From: Eurosta solidaginis
Lineage: Eukaryota; Arthropoda; Insecta; Diptera; Tephritidae
DNA: 64,000 nucleotides
Assembly (NCBI RefSeq): GCF_040869045.1
Contig: NC_090319.1
Span: 52,114,779-52,178,778 of the forward strand
Direction of reading: 5' to 3'
Shown piece by piece: positions 43,981-56,504 of the stretch (position 1 is the stretch's first letter; every line of letters starts with the position of its first letter). The translations under genes were made by a program, and so were the position numbers. Below the pieces are notes generated by a model. It was not told the origin of the DNA. It searched no databases and saw nothing but the letters and a program-made list of their open reading frames with translations.

Positions 43981-44935
43981 GTGTCAACAGGAAATTCGTC
44001 TGAATAGGTATTTTAAGACTAACCGCAACCAAAGAAGAGCTTTGATTAAAATAGTTTCTTATTTATAAGCGCTGCAATGTGGGTGCCTTTGCATGAATAA
44101 ATTGTATAAAAACACTAAAAATTTTTCGAATATTATTCATTGAGACATTCATCAACACATACGCACATAGTTATACATATGCCATATTTGAACACATTCC
44201 AACACAAAAAAAAAAATCCCAACCATACCCACATATGTGTCGTATAAAAAAAAATCTGCAACAAGGAGTACTTCAAGTACATAATTCAAAATATCAAAAA
44301 GGTATGCGCCTTAGTCAAAATCAGCAAGCAACTCAATACGTAGCATGATGCTTGTCCTTCACTTGTATTATGCTCTTCAACAACAACTCGAATTGTGGGT
44401 CATTCTTTCAAAAATTTCACTGCCGCATTAGACAACCTATTTTAAGCATAAAACAGTTGGCAACCACATGTGCTAACAAACGTACAACTCACACACACAC
44501 CGGCATCAACAACTCGTACTTAAGATAAGATATTCACACTTGCGGAATCAGCGTGTAGTCCTCTTAAGAAACTTTCACATTGGCATTCATAATTAGAGGA
44601 TATGAGCGTCAGCATATTTGCGTGATTCTGTGCATGTGAATGAGCGTAAGGCTAGATGTACTTTTTTCATTATTAATGAAAACAAAAACAAAAGGAAAAG
44701 GAAAATACGTTTTCTAATTATTTTGTTTTGCAAAATAATTTCTGAGTATTTTAAAGTGAAACAGACTTATTTTGAATACGAGCTTAGATGCGACGCGATA
44801 TCAAATATCTGCTTTTGTTGCTCCATAGTTTAAGCCTAATTGCAATATTGGAAAGTGCATTTGACATGTGTACCGGAAAACTATGTCTCTCCCTCTTTCA
44901 CCATACCCTTCTAAATATTCATCAAAGCTAGCCAA
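43981..44935. other. No gene seen
   Basis: AT-rich DNA with CACATA and ACACAC runs. A 71-codon open frame at 44618-44833 is Lys/Asn/Phe-rich without family resemblance. Confidence 0.4.
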
Positions 44936-45657
44936 TAGCGTAGCTCGACATGATGTGATGTGAAAATGTTAACGATACAGTACAATGCGATCATACTATA
45001 TGATATGACACTCTAAACAAGCTTAAGTGCGAAATATTGTTCGGTGACAACACTTGATATGATGTTAGTTTCTGTAATCTTATTTGATTTTACCAAATTT
45101 GACACATTGGCATGGCTGTACTTTCCTTCACCATTTATATAGTCCTTAATAGGATTGATATCATACTAAATGATATGACAGTTTCAAGGAGCTTAAGTGC
45201 AAGTCATTTCAAAAATATTATGGGGTGATATATTATGAAACGATGCGACCTTCTCGACCGTGTTTAATTTCAACAAATTCGACTCAAGAACTATTAAGGT
45301 CATATAATTGTAAATGACATGACTTGGTGTGACTATATTTATACAGATTTTATGATGTAACATCTCCCGCTGCAGAGATCTGATCTGCATTAATCTGATA
45401 ATATATGGTGGTGTTTAATGGAGTTTATATTCTATCATATTATGTGACCTGCTAAACGAATCTTAGTTCAATTGCCATATCATTGAAATTTTATTTTGGA
45501 ACTTGCGGAACAAGGTGTGATATTATCACTTGATTTGAATCCGATATAACCTGGTTTGATATGATATGATATAGATTATACCATAGAACAAATTTTACAA
45601 AAGCTTTTAGTTTAAACAGCATCAAGATATCATAGTTATATACGATGGCACTATTAT

Positions 45658-46335
45658 TCTATATATATAAAAATTAATGTTTGTATGTATGTCATCGATT
45701 AACTTAAAAAATACTGGACCGATAATTATGAAAATTTGTATATATATCTTTTTTCCACGGGGAAGTTTTGTATAATGAGTACTTTGATACCGGGTGACTA
45801 CGGTCTCGAGATATAGGCCAAAACATGGACCCAGGTAACTCCAGGAAGTGTTTGTACAATATGGGTACTAAATGGAAGCTGTTTATAGTACTTTGATACT
45901 GGGTATTTTTCGTACTCCTGGGTGACTAGGGTCTCGAGATATAGGCCAAAACGTGGACCCGAGCACCCCTAGAATATGTTTCTACAATATGGATATCAAA
46001 TGAAAGCTGTTGATGAGTACTTTAGTACAGGGTAGTTTTAATACCTATTGGTGACTAGGGTCTCGAGATATAGGCCAAAACATGGACCCGGATACCCGTA
46101 GAATGTGTGTGTATTTTGGATATCAAATGAAAGCTGTTGCTGAGAGCCTTTAAGTAATTTTCATTGTGATATTCGATTTAGTCGCATCAACCTGGCAAAA
46201 CTGATAAATATGCATGCGAAGCCGAAATAAAGACATGAATTAATAATACCCACATACCGATTTACATACGTCCTATTCAATTTGCCTGAAATTGGGTATA
46301 TAAATTTCCCGATATTAGTATTTACGATGCCTTTT
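45658..46335 (+). mobile_element. Helitron-like element with three 129-bp units
   Basis: It begins TCTATATATATAAAAATTAATG, GTATGTATGTCATCG and AAAAATACTGGACCGATAATT, a start common among insect Helitron-like repeats. Three tandem units follow, with GGTCTCGAGATATAGGCC at 45802, 45931 and 46059 (steps 129 and 128). Each has CAATATGGATATCAAATGAAAGCTG, homologous to the 130-bp DINE unit. The 3' end is uncertain. No Rep/helicase is encoded. Confidence 0.55.
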
Positions 46336-46350
46336 TTCCGGTAGACCAGA

Positions 46351-46440
46351 TACGGACTGGGACTGGGATTAGGACTGGGACTGGGACTGAGACTCGGAGT
46401 GGGACAGGGACTGAGACTCGGAATGGGACTGGAACAAAAT
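46351..46440 (+). repeat. GGGACT minisatellite
   Basis: Tandem GGGACT/GAGACT/GGGATT units with at least four GGG runs in close succession, so a G-quadruplex is possible. It lies directly 3' of the Helitron-like element. Confidence 0.75.
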
Positions 46441-46469
46441 ACATACCACCCTCTGGGACTGACAATAAG

Positions 46470-46640
46470 ATATGAATTAGAATGAGAAAAACTTGAGAGA
46501 AGAGAAAAGAGAGAAGGAGAAGGAGACTGAGAAAGAGATAGAATGAGACGAAGATGGAGATAGATGAAGCGAAAAATACGGAGGGAGGAGTGAATACAAA
46601 GATTAGGAAAAAGTGTAGAGGAGCGAGGGCAGAGTTAGAC
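46470..46640 (+). repeat. Purine-rich GA tract
   Basis: Irregular GAGAGAAGAGAAAAGAGAG and GGAGAAGGAGACTGAG runs across about 170 bp; no gene. Confidence 0.7.
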
Positions 46641-48310
46641 GAGTAAAGCTTATTAAAATGTATGCAGATATACCAAATTTAGGGCAGAACAGCGTCTGCC
46701 GGATCTGGTAGTATTTAACATAATTCTGCGAAGGGACGTGATTTAATCTGAAGTGGTATGATTAGCTTCACTTGATCTCATGCCATGCGATACGATTAGT
46801 ATTAAGTTCTCGTAATAGCTTAAATATCATTGGTGTACCGTAATTCGAAACGACAAGGTAGGCTTTGGTATTGCTTGATATTTAATTTGATGATGGTTGA
46901 TTAATGATTTGAATAAATTTTACGACATGATTTAATGTTGATCTGTCTTATTTGAAAACGTTTATATGATATCACATGGTACGAGCTGATAGGCAAATTA
47001 AGTACCCAGTCTACTCAAAAATCGTTAAGAGTGACATAAATCCATTATATTGCTGTCTGATATGACTATTTAATATAACTTCCGTCACATTATATCAATC
47101 GATAGGACTTACTAATTTCCCATGATTTTAAAGGAAATGTATTTAACATAACATAACATATTTTTATCGAAGTTATGATTGTACATTATATCAATCGCTT
47201 CAGGGATCTTTGGTTGATAATGGTATGATGTGATATCATGCGAAAAAAAAACCAAACGACGTGGTATCCTATGAAATTGTTTGATACTGATTTTGCTGAT
47301 ACCTTATTAATTGATGTGGCTCTTTAGAGTATATCCTGTTTTGCTATGCAACACATGGTTTGGCCTGTTAAACAAATTTCATACCAAATCAACATCAATC
47401 ATAAGTTGACCTTACTCGCTTTTTCAGATAATTTATAAAGCTTGGATTCATATAGATTTCACTTTACGATATCAAAAGCTCCGATTGAGCTTCATTTGAT
47501 CTGTTGTGGCCTTAACTTATTTGATATCATATCATATAAGCGAAGTTTTAGCCAACGCTATCTGGTTTGGTGACGCAATCGATACCATCTTACGTAATCT
47601 CATATAATGCAAATGATATATGTAGTTGTACAATATTTTAGTAACACAATTATTTCAAGGATACCATTCAATATTAGCTTATTTAATCTGATCTATTTTA
47701 ATGTTAAGTCATATGGTGATAAGCCTTTTGGACATGTTTCTATAGCAAATTTAATTTGTGAGAAATTATGTCAGTCATAAACATTAGTAACTCTGATTTT
47801 GCACGTTTCCATTTGGCGTCATGTGGTTTTAACTACCTTGATCCAGTATTTATTGTATAGCCATATGATATGAACTACATAGCAAATTTAAAAATCTACC
47901 TATAACTCAAACCTTTTGCGGTGGTGAAAACTACAAAGTTAACTTAATAAATCCAATCTTATATAGAATGCTATTATTTCATTTTATTGATCATCAAATG
48001 ATGTATTCATATATATATGATATAAATTAGATTGTTAAATAAATAAAATAAATAAATTTGTAGTACGGTACTTAAAAACCAAGTTAAATTTAAGAATGCA
48101 ATTTCATGATATGATATGAATATGTTGAGGGGGAAAATGAAGTGTAAAAGAAAATAATTGTTTTTTGCTTTTAAAACCATCGGCAGAAACACTTCAAGAA
48201 TTTACTACAAAACATTTTAAATTTTATACTACATATTCTTGGAGGCACACCTGGTTTCATTTCCCCAATCATATGATGACAATATCACATGATGTTGCTC
48301 TTTAGATGGC

Positions 48311-48785
48311 AGCGAGAGAAGTTTTTCAACAAGCTCTAAGCAGATATGCTGATCACTCTTTTGAATTTGCAAACCTTGATACTTTTAAACTTCATTCTTT
48401 TTAAAAGAATTTTTGTAATGTTGAATTTTTGTCTCGTTCAGCAAACGAAATAATTACAACTTTTTTCAAACTAGAAACTCTTGTTTAACTTATTTCTCTT
48501 ACTTTTCGCCTGGAGCAAGTCAATATAAATAAATTTAAAAGTTCTTATGCTTTAGTAGCGAAAGGCGTACTATTGCTTTCAATTTCTTTGAAAAACTGTG
48601 AATTTTTCTGTATATATGTACTAATGTACAGACATACCCAAAAGCGGTATCTACTTGCTCACATCTAATAAACCGTTTCTGAAAAAAGTACTTTATTTTT
48701 TTATATTTTATATTTCGATAGATATTTTTTTATCTGGTACTCTCATTCTATGAAGAAGTTAATAAATAACACAAGTATTTAGTAT
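48311..48785. other. No gene seen
   Basis: AT-rich sequence, no recognised elements. Confidence 0.4.
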
Positions 48786-48789
48786 AGCA

Positions 48790-49265
48790 GGGTTCCTTTT
48801 TTGCAAAACTACTATGTTAGCAGTACTTCACAATTAAATTCCTCGTGTACTTCACTTATAGCGTGTTAAATCAAACTGACTCATCATCACTTGGACTGCG
48901 CTTCTTTCGTACTCTCAATGGTTATTGGGGTTTTGACGGGTCACTATCAAATGGGAATCCATGCGGTACCCTCAACACACTAGAAGCCCCATCCTGCTGC
49001 AGCTGTATGGCGAATGATGGGGTGGAATCATCGAGCCAGCATTAGGGGAGAGTATCTCGGTCGCGAATCACGGAGGACTTATCCAAGTTCAGATCGGTCT
49101 CGTTCGAAACTATATCGTTGCTAAGCAACGGTTGTCTAAGTATTTATAGATAGATACGTCGCCATAATTTTATGTGCTATCACAACGGACCTTCGTGCTG
49201 TCCAAGTGAGCTATCCTACCAGGGCAGGTACCACCTAACCTAACCAAACCTAGCCTAAGTAGTTC
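48790..49265 (-). mobile_element. Decayed LTR fragment
   Basis: On the plus strand, GTACTTCACTTATAGCGTGTTAAATC and AAACTGACTCATCATCACTTGG (48847-48895) mirror the inverted LTR core at 390-450 and the one at 29170-29215. Downstream, TCGGTCGCGAATCACGGAGG and CTAAGTATTTATAGATAG may be the upstream half. Ends are not visible. The 66-codon open frame at 48845-49045 lies in it and is not a gene. Confidence 0.45.
49116..49130. promoter_or_regulatory. Perfect X-box-like palindrome
   Basis: CGTTGCTAAGCAACG is a 15-bp perfect palindrome with a one-base centre. It fits the RFX X-box pattern (GTTGC-N-GCAAC type). It lies inside a probable LTR fragment, so it may be the LTR's own control site or chance. 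Confidence 0.4.
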
Positions 49266-50375
49266 AGATCATTTTTCTCGTATGAACACGATACCAGTCC
49301 TAACCTTTAATGGAAGTTTCGCTATTATTTTTAAGAATTAAGAAACCATATCGAGTCCTAACTGCAACTTTAGAGTAACGAACCAAAATTTAATATTACA
49401 GGAGAAGGTTTTCAAGATGCCACCCAATTTATGGCACTTGAAACTATGCTTAGGCAGTTAAACCAACTTCACCAGTAAACTTTTTTTGTTGGTTACAAAA
49501 TTGCTTCTTGGCATTGCGACATCTTTTCTGAAACGGTCTAATATACACACGTTTTTCTTCAGTGTATGTGTAGTGTGGGAAAACATGTGTTCTTAATTTT
49601 ATTCGATGAACGGATGGATGTCAAAATAAGTACATATGCACAAGTTTATATACCCAATAAAGTATTACTCGATATACCGGGAAACAAATTTTACAGTAAT
49701 TTTCGAAGTTTCAAATCATTAATAATTTGTCGTTATAATTTATATGTTTGAAAGTCATTGCTCTAACTCCCAGTCAAAATCAACCAAATCCTGCCATAAA
49801 GAGTAATTCGATTTTGCCAAGGGCCTGGCTAGACATTGTTTTTTGGTATCAAGGGTCTTTCGAAGAAAGCGTAGCAAGGTAATTGTGATTTTTTTTTACG
49901 AACAGCCTCAGTGGGACACCTTTGGATAATGTCTCTACTCGATGTAGCCAATATGCACAGCAGAACATACGTTCCTAAGTACAGGTAAAAAATTCGATCA
50001 GTATTCAGTATAACAGTGCAACTCTGATCTCTCGGAAAAGATAGCGTTCTTTCTATACGATCCTCAAGATTGCTCGTGAATTGAGGCTGCCACAGCACGG
50101 GGGTGGAAAAGACGTTTAAAACATTTTATATACGTCTTTTTGATTTCCTATGGTCTTTCTTTCCCGCTGTGGCCTCATAAACTATCAATTATTTCCTATA
50201 CCGGGAGTGATGTTAAGAGTATAATACTTATATTTAGGCTGACATTGGACCGCTATAACAAGACCAGAAACTCAATCATTCATAATACGATATGCGTCCA
50301 AGGGCGCTCAGCGAGAAAGTATTTAGTCCCCTCTACTGTTAAACATGATATTGAATGTTTTATTATTGAAGTGAG
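49266..50375. other. No gene seen
   Basis: Mixed sequence. Open frames up to 89 codons (49829-50098, minus) have no recognised motifs. 50145-50375 may be the upstream part of the LINE that follows, but I cannot show it. Confidence 0.4.
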
Positions 50376-50379
50376 AAAG

Positions 50380-51590
50380 TAATGGTTGCCAAGTTATTAC
50401 CTTTCGTTGGCATAGGTCAAACAGCAAGCGTAACACATCTGCAGACTCTAGGCGAACTACTACAAATCACATTAATCCTCGTAGAGAACTGGTCCCTTGC
50501 AAGCGGTCTTAAATTTGATCATGAGGAGACTGAGATCGTGAAACAAGCATGTCGAAGAGAGATTCAGAAAGGCCACAACCGCCCCGTACGCCTTAAAACA
50601 GCCTTGAGCAAAATGTGCGGTATAAGGCCACCCACCGTGCATTTGTCACCACGGTCGTTAGACCCATCTTTTTCTATGGTTTACGGTTTGGTGGCCGGCA
50701 CTCGAAAGAAACGACACAATCAGCAGGAAGACTAGAGTGCAGCACTCAGCCGCAATGCTTATGTCACTGCTCTCCACATCCTCAAATTTTTGCTTAACCT
50801 AATCCCAATAAGTCTGTATGTTAAGTTTCAGATCAGTTGTAGTGCGGTTAGGCTAAATACCGTCCTGCCAGGGAATGACACCAGATTTTACCAAACCATT
50901 ATTCTGGGAATTATCCCGTAAAACTTTCGCCCACTTGATTATATTATCCCAAATCTTCCTCTAAGCGACAACTCATCACAACTCAGTACAAAAATAGGAT
51001 AATATCTCCACTCCATTCCACGCTTAGTTGCAATCAAGGAAGCAGCATCTGCTCAAAATACCTTCGCTCTCTTTTAGTACTAAGCTTCCGAGCCAATACA
51101 GCGTCCTTTAGGCAGAACTAGCAGCCAAAAAAATCTGATCCCACATTCAAGCAGCGATCAAAGCTCTTCAAGGCGGGACCACTTGCTTGACTATTCAGAC
51201 AGTTAACGTACACTACAATGGTGATTTCGGCTCCAGGTCATAGTGGTGTACTTGTGCAGTTAAGTCACATCGCTTCTCCTCGTCTCTTTTTATCAAGAAA
51301 GCAATAAGAAAAGGCTTTGGAAACCTTTTTGCGAGGTGTCTCGATAAACTTGCCCTCGCATAAATTGGAACCGAACTAGGTTCCATATCAATCCAAACCT
51401 TTTTTCCTTGAATCCATCATCGCCCGAGTAACAGAGCTTGACTTTGCTGTAATTAAAAGCGTTCTGCGCTACAGTGGTAGCAGGAAGTGCATTGGCTCAT
51501 CTGGTGGTATCACAATGGCTCAGCTTGCCTAAGTATGTCCCCCGGCGTTGCTAGGGGACAGCCGCTATTACCTAACCTACCCTATGTAAA
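50380..51590 (+). pseudogene. Decayed LINE reverse-transcriptase C-terminal region and 3' end
   Basis: Plus-strand frames give LVENWSLASGLKFDHEETEIV near 50475-50540, the stretch after the YADD motif in I/R1-type LINEs. HRAFVTTVVRPIFFYGLRF follows near 50630-50690 (the AIVQPILLYGALVW-like thumb region), then possibly a shifted CSTQPQCLCHC block. The catalytic YADD itself is not readable. The remnant probably runs to the ACCTAACCTACCC tail near 51570-51590. Stops and frameshifts are frequent. Confidence 0.55.
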
Positions 51591-51737
51591 TTGTATATAG
51601 ACGGCTAAGTTATATATCACCCTATCTCAGATCTCAGCTCCCAGTTCGAAAATGCCCTATCGGAGAATATTATTTTAAAAGACTTCGTTTAAAAACGTCG
51701 TCTCTCAGCATACGGGTGAGGAACGCGCTATAAAAAT

Positions 51738-53498
51738 GTTTATACTCAACGCGCTTTGCACACAAAGTATATTAGCTTTGATTGGATAACGGTTGGTTGT
51801 ACAGGTATAAAGGAATCGAGTTATACTTCCATATATCAAAATCATCAGTATCGAAAAAAAATTTGATTGAGCCATGTCCGTCCGTCCGTCCGTCCATGTC
51901 TCCTTTAACACGATAACTTGAGTAAATTTTGAGGTATCTTGACAAAATTTGGTATTTACGTTCCTGGGCAGTCATCTCATATCGCTGTTTGAACGAGATC
52001 GGACTAAAACCACGCCCACTTTTTCGATATCGAAAATTTCGAAAAACCGAAAAAGTGCGATAATTCATTACCAAAGACGGATAAAGCAATGAAACTTTGT
52101 AGGTGGGTTGAACTTATGACACAGAACACAAACTTAGTAAAATTTTGGACAATGGGCGTGGTACCGCCCACTTTTAAAAGAAGGTAATTTAAAAGTTTTG
52201 CAAGCTGTAATTTGGCAGTGGTTGAAGATGTCATGATAAAATTTGGCAGGAACGTTACCCCTATAACTATATGTGTGCTAAATAAAAATTAGCAAATTCG
52301 GTTGACGACCACGCCAACTTTTTAAAAAAAAAATTTTTTTAAAGTCAAATTTAAACAAAAAATTTAATATCTTTACAGTATATAAGTAAATTATGTCAAC
52401 ATTAAATTCCAGTAATGATATGGTGCAACAAAATACAAAAATAAGAGAAAATTTTAAAATGGGCGTGGCTCCGCTTTCATTTAATTTGTCTAGAATACTT
52501 TTAATGTCATAAATCGAACAAAAATTTACCAATCCTTGTGAAATTTGGTAGGGGCATAGCTTCTATGGCGGTAACTGTTTTCTGTGAAAATGGGTGTTAT
52601 CGGTTGAAGCCGCGCCCAGTTTACACAGTCCACCGTCTGTCCTTCCGCTCGGCCGTTAACACGATAACTTGCGCAAAAAACGATATATCTTAACTAAACT
52701 TAGTTCACGTACTTATCTAAACTCACTTTATCTTGGTATAAAATATGGCCGAAATCCGACTATGACCACGCCCACTTTTCCGATATCGAAAATTACGAAA
52801 AATGAAAAAAATGCCATAATTCTATACCAAATATGAAAAAAGAGATGAAACATGGTAATTGGATTGGTTTATTGACGCAAAATATAACTTTAGAAAAAAC
52901 TTTGTAAAATGGGTGCGACACCTACCATATTAAGTAGAAGAAAATGAAAAAGTTCTGCAGGCGTAATCAAAAGCCCTTGGCAGGCATACTGTTCGTGGTA
53001 TGACATATATAAGACAGATGATGTTTTGGGTCACCCTGGTCCACATTTTGGTCGATATATCGAAAACGCCTTCACATATACAACTACAACACTCCCTATT
53101 AAAACACTCATTAATACCTCTAATTTGATACCCATATCGTACAAACAAATTCTAGGGTCACACCTGGTCCACCTTTATGGCAATATCTCGAAAAGGCGTC
53201 CACCTAGAGAACTAAGGCCCACTTCCTTTTAAATATCATTAACACCTTTTATTTGATACCCATATCCTACAAACACATTCTAGAGTCACCCCTGGTCCAC
53301 CTTTATGGCGATATCCCGAAATGGCGTCCACCTATAGAACTATGGCCCACTCCCTTTTAAAATACTCTTTAATACCTTCCATTTGATACCCATGTTATAC
53401 AAACACTTTCCAGGTTTATCCTAGGTTTTGTCACCAAAGCTCTCAGCTGAGTATGTTATGTTCGGTTACACCCGAACTTAGCCTTCCTTACTTGTTTA
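51738..53498 (+). mobile_element. DINE type 1, four 130-bp units
   Basis: It begins ATACTCAACGCGCTTTGCACACAAAGTAT, a terminal hairpin of the GTGTGCAAAGCACGC subtype. GCCATGTCCGTCCGTCCGTCC (51873), CCACGCCCACTTTTTCGATATCG, and TATGACCACGCCCAC follow. It ends CTCAGCTGAGTATGTTATG, GTTCGGTTACACCCGAAC and CTTCCTTACTTGTT. About four 130-bp units lie at 53025-53430. Its hairpin matches the 33.4-kb subtype while its body matches the 22.5-kb subtype, so it is a mosaic. Confidence 0.8.
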
Positions 53499-54885
53499 TT
53501 TTTTTTTCCTTTTTTATTAACACCCCAGCTTTTGTCAAAATGTATTGAAGTTAAGCTCAGATGAGGCATTTTTGAAACAAATGGACTCCTGAGAAAAGGC
53601 GTTTTCGAAACAGTATTAGTAGTAGTAGATAGAGCAATGCTCTACTCAGAAGAGGCATTGTTCCTTACGTCTTTTAGCATATAAGGCATAAATAAAAGTC
53701 CTTTTTTCTGTGAAAGCCACTCGACTATTAAATTCAGTCTTTAGTAAGAGACGTCAAATATATTTCCTCTAGAACTTTAACTCAATTGTTGATCAACTAA
53801 GCTACATTAGCACACTTACATATATATAGATTCGACCTGTAACTCATGCAACTATAATGTATACAATGAAATTTTATGCGTCACCACAGCTCACCTAATG
53901 CATAGAACATCACATCAAAGCAAATAAACATTACAGTCGATATGACTTCAGTCTATTTTAATCGGTTTGCCCGTTTTATCACACTCCTACATAGGGCATA
54001 AAATGTTGAACTATCTATTTACCGGTTCTTTCTAAATAGCTTTGCTTATTTGTTTTGTAAACAAATAATTTTAGTTTATAGCTTTCATTTTTTATTATCA
54101 GTAAAAACAAAGAAGTCAAATTACTTCCATACGCACATGATGTGTCTAAACAGATTTCCGAGTTAATAATAACAGCCTCCATATGAATGAATGAATGTCG
54201 ATCGTTTGTAGTTTGATGAGGACTAAGTTGCTAATTGCATGTTTTTGTTGTACATATTTACACGTGCAGTAAATAAACTTTGGCACGCTTATAGATGTAC
54301 GCATGATAACTATAAGTAATTTATTTGTTGGAGTGAAAAAGTCGGCGCATTTCTAAGACATGATTTATGGAATGATTTGGAACACAAGCCATAGAAATAG
54401 GGTATGGAGTTTTTATTAAACAAATTGTCAAAATACCGTTAGCACTCATACGACCCAGTCAGTGCATTAGAAATAAGATTGCCTTGGTGAAGCTCTGACC
54501 GAAATTTTTTATTTTGGTGTCCGCCATTTAGAAACGATTTCCAATGCAAACAAATCGAAAAGCTACATACAATATTATATTTTTAATTATTTTTTTTTTT
54601 TTTAATTTTCACCTTTTTACTGACTTTTGTCAACACTCGATTATAACATAAAAAAATTTGGAATGATGTGACATTCTTAAGTCTGCCAATATATTAGTAT
54701 GCTCTGACGCTAACACATCATTTGTGATCACCTATGACTCAACAACAAAACGCCTGAAACAAAAAGGAGACATAAAATAACAGAATGGCAGGTCACCTTT
54801 GTGCAGTGTCGAATCCCCTAGGCGAAACTAGGGGAGATACCTAAAAATCTCCCGGTAAACTTTTCTCTCAAATACTTCCTGAAAT
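53499..54885. other. No gene seen
   Basis: AT-rich sequence with short tracts (poly-T at 54590-54602). No supported feature. Confidence 0.4.
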
Positions 54886-54888
54886 AGT

Positions 54889-55012
54889 CGGCCTAGTACC
54901 TTAATGTTGCTTGTTACCGGAATGTAACGGATCTTTATCCGGCAAAGGACCATCAACATTGATAACACTTCCCAAACATATCGCGACAACAACAACAAAA
55001 ACAACAACTTCC
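54889..55012 (+). mobile_element. SINE-B 3' end with CAACAAC tail
   Basis: AATAGTCGGCCTAGTACC, TTAATGTTGCTTGTTACCGG, AACGGATCTTTATCCGGC, AAAGGACCATCAACATTGATAAC and a TCGCGACAACAACAACAAAAAC tail. The 5' part is absent. Confidence 0.78.
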
Positions 55013-56500
55013 ACAGCCGCATCGCTTAATACTGCAGCGTAAACGCTCCTGCGCCATATAGAAGAATGAGAGCATGTACATTGACTTGTTGAGTTAGATT
55101 TTCCTTTGAGGGGACGATTCAGCTGCTCTTTTTCCCAAGTAGCATTTGTAATAAAAAGTTATCCTCTCTCTAATATTCTCCCATGTGCCTATGTTATTTC
55201 CTTAAAAATCGTTTACTTTCGAACGACGCGAGGGATCCTTCCCTATTCCGACTAATCTGGTGGTGTTGATCGGCATCATTTTGCGAAGTCGTGTAAGTTT
55301 TACGAAGAAAAAATAGTTCAGACAAAGTCGCATACGCCGCTTTAAAATAGACTACGTGGTGATGTGTATTATTTCTTCTCACGGACTTCTACCAATTCGT
55401 GGTGTAACGAAAATCTACTCTGTAGTAGATTTACCAGAGATAAAGTCGCACTCAAAAGTTCAAATCAATTGAAATGCTGATTCCGCGATGACTACCACAG
55501 TTTTCTTCTCTGTAGCATATTTACCACGTCTGAAGTCACACCCAAATGTTTCAATCAGTTGGAAACTGACTCCGCGATAGCTACTGCAGTTTGCTACCGT
55601 ATTTGAATACACTGAAACAAAAACGTACATGTTTTCTTAAGAAAATGTTTCATAGAATTTACAGAATCACAGAATCTTCCCTGTGTGTTGTGTGCTGAGA
55701 ATCTCACACTTAACTCTTCTTTCGTATACTTTTTTCTTTTTTAAAAATTCGCCCCGCTTCCACCTCCAACTTACGGTAGAACGGTAATAGTTACATACTC
55801 CTCTTAGTGGATTCGGTTTAAATACCCTCTGTAGACTGCGTCCTTTTTTGCGATTCCTTACCACTCTAGAGGCTCCAATCCCAATAATTTCCTCGGCTTC
55901 ACAAATGTATTCTCAGAGAGCTGCAGCGACATAGTGATCCGACAAATCATGCGAACATCATGAAACACTAAAGGCTTCCGACTATTGCAACATAGACAGT
56001 CTGGTTCTAGGTTTTTTTATGTGATGACGACCATTTAGCTTGATAGATCTTTTCATGATTATACCTGGAGCTGAGTATGAACTTGTGTTGGGCACCAGTG
56101 AAGTCGATAAGCCTAAATCTATTAATGAATGTGTATAATTGCTGTTTTTATTTGATGAAAAAAAACTATTTCACCCTCACAAAGCTCCTCCCCACTAAGG
56201 CCCAACCCCTGTTCCCGCACACCTCTTCTAATTCTATAAGGAACTTGGGATCTCTAATTTATTTTCGTTTATGATATATAGTGAATATTGCAGACCCATT
56301 TCATTTCTCATCAGATAATACTTTTTTTGCATTTGGGATAAATTTTTAATTTCAATTCCGGACCACTCTCTGTACCCGTTCACGATTACAATAGGTATTA
56401 TGTAGATTCGGGAATAGGGAACAAGAACACATATATATATTGTAGAAACTTGCCCTCTGGTATTTTGGAATAGTTTTCCTGAAAATGTATGCACTTAAGT
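55013..56500. other. No gene seen
   Basis: Between 55400 and 55600 two similar 100-bp stretches occur: GTAGTAGATTTACCAGAGATAAAGTCGCAC (55420) and GTAGCATATTTACCACGTCTGAAGTCACAC (55513), 92 bp apart, each followed by CAATYRRTTGRAAWCTGAYTCCGCGAT-like sequence. This is a small old tandem duplication. Nothing else is recognised. Confidence 0.5.
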
Positions 56501-56504
56501 TTTT

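Larger units (their letters stand above)
44940..48310. repeat. Degenerate array of TGATATGA-rich units, split by a Helitron-like insertion
   Basis: Phrases such as CATACTATATGATATGACAC...AAGCTTAAGTGCGAAAT (44992-45035) recur as CATACTAAATGATATGACAG...GAGCTTAAGTGCAAGTC (45162-45205), 170 bp apart. Weaker versions lie near 45434 (TATCATATTATGTGACCTGC), 46783, 46972 and 47350. TTGATTTGA, TGATATGAT and ATGATGTGATA words continue to 48300. The units are too diverged to delimit by eye. No coding sequence is seen. Confidence 0.55.

Noticed and set aside
48845..49045. 66-codon open frame with several Cys
   Set aside because: It lies in a probable LTR fragment, and the frame has no conserved motif.
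49230..49260. Telomeric (CCTAA)n repeat
   Set aside because: Only two or three irregular CCTAA units occur (also near 51570). Flies lack TTAGG telomeres, and LINE 3' tails explain it better.
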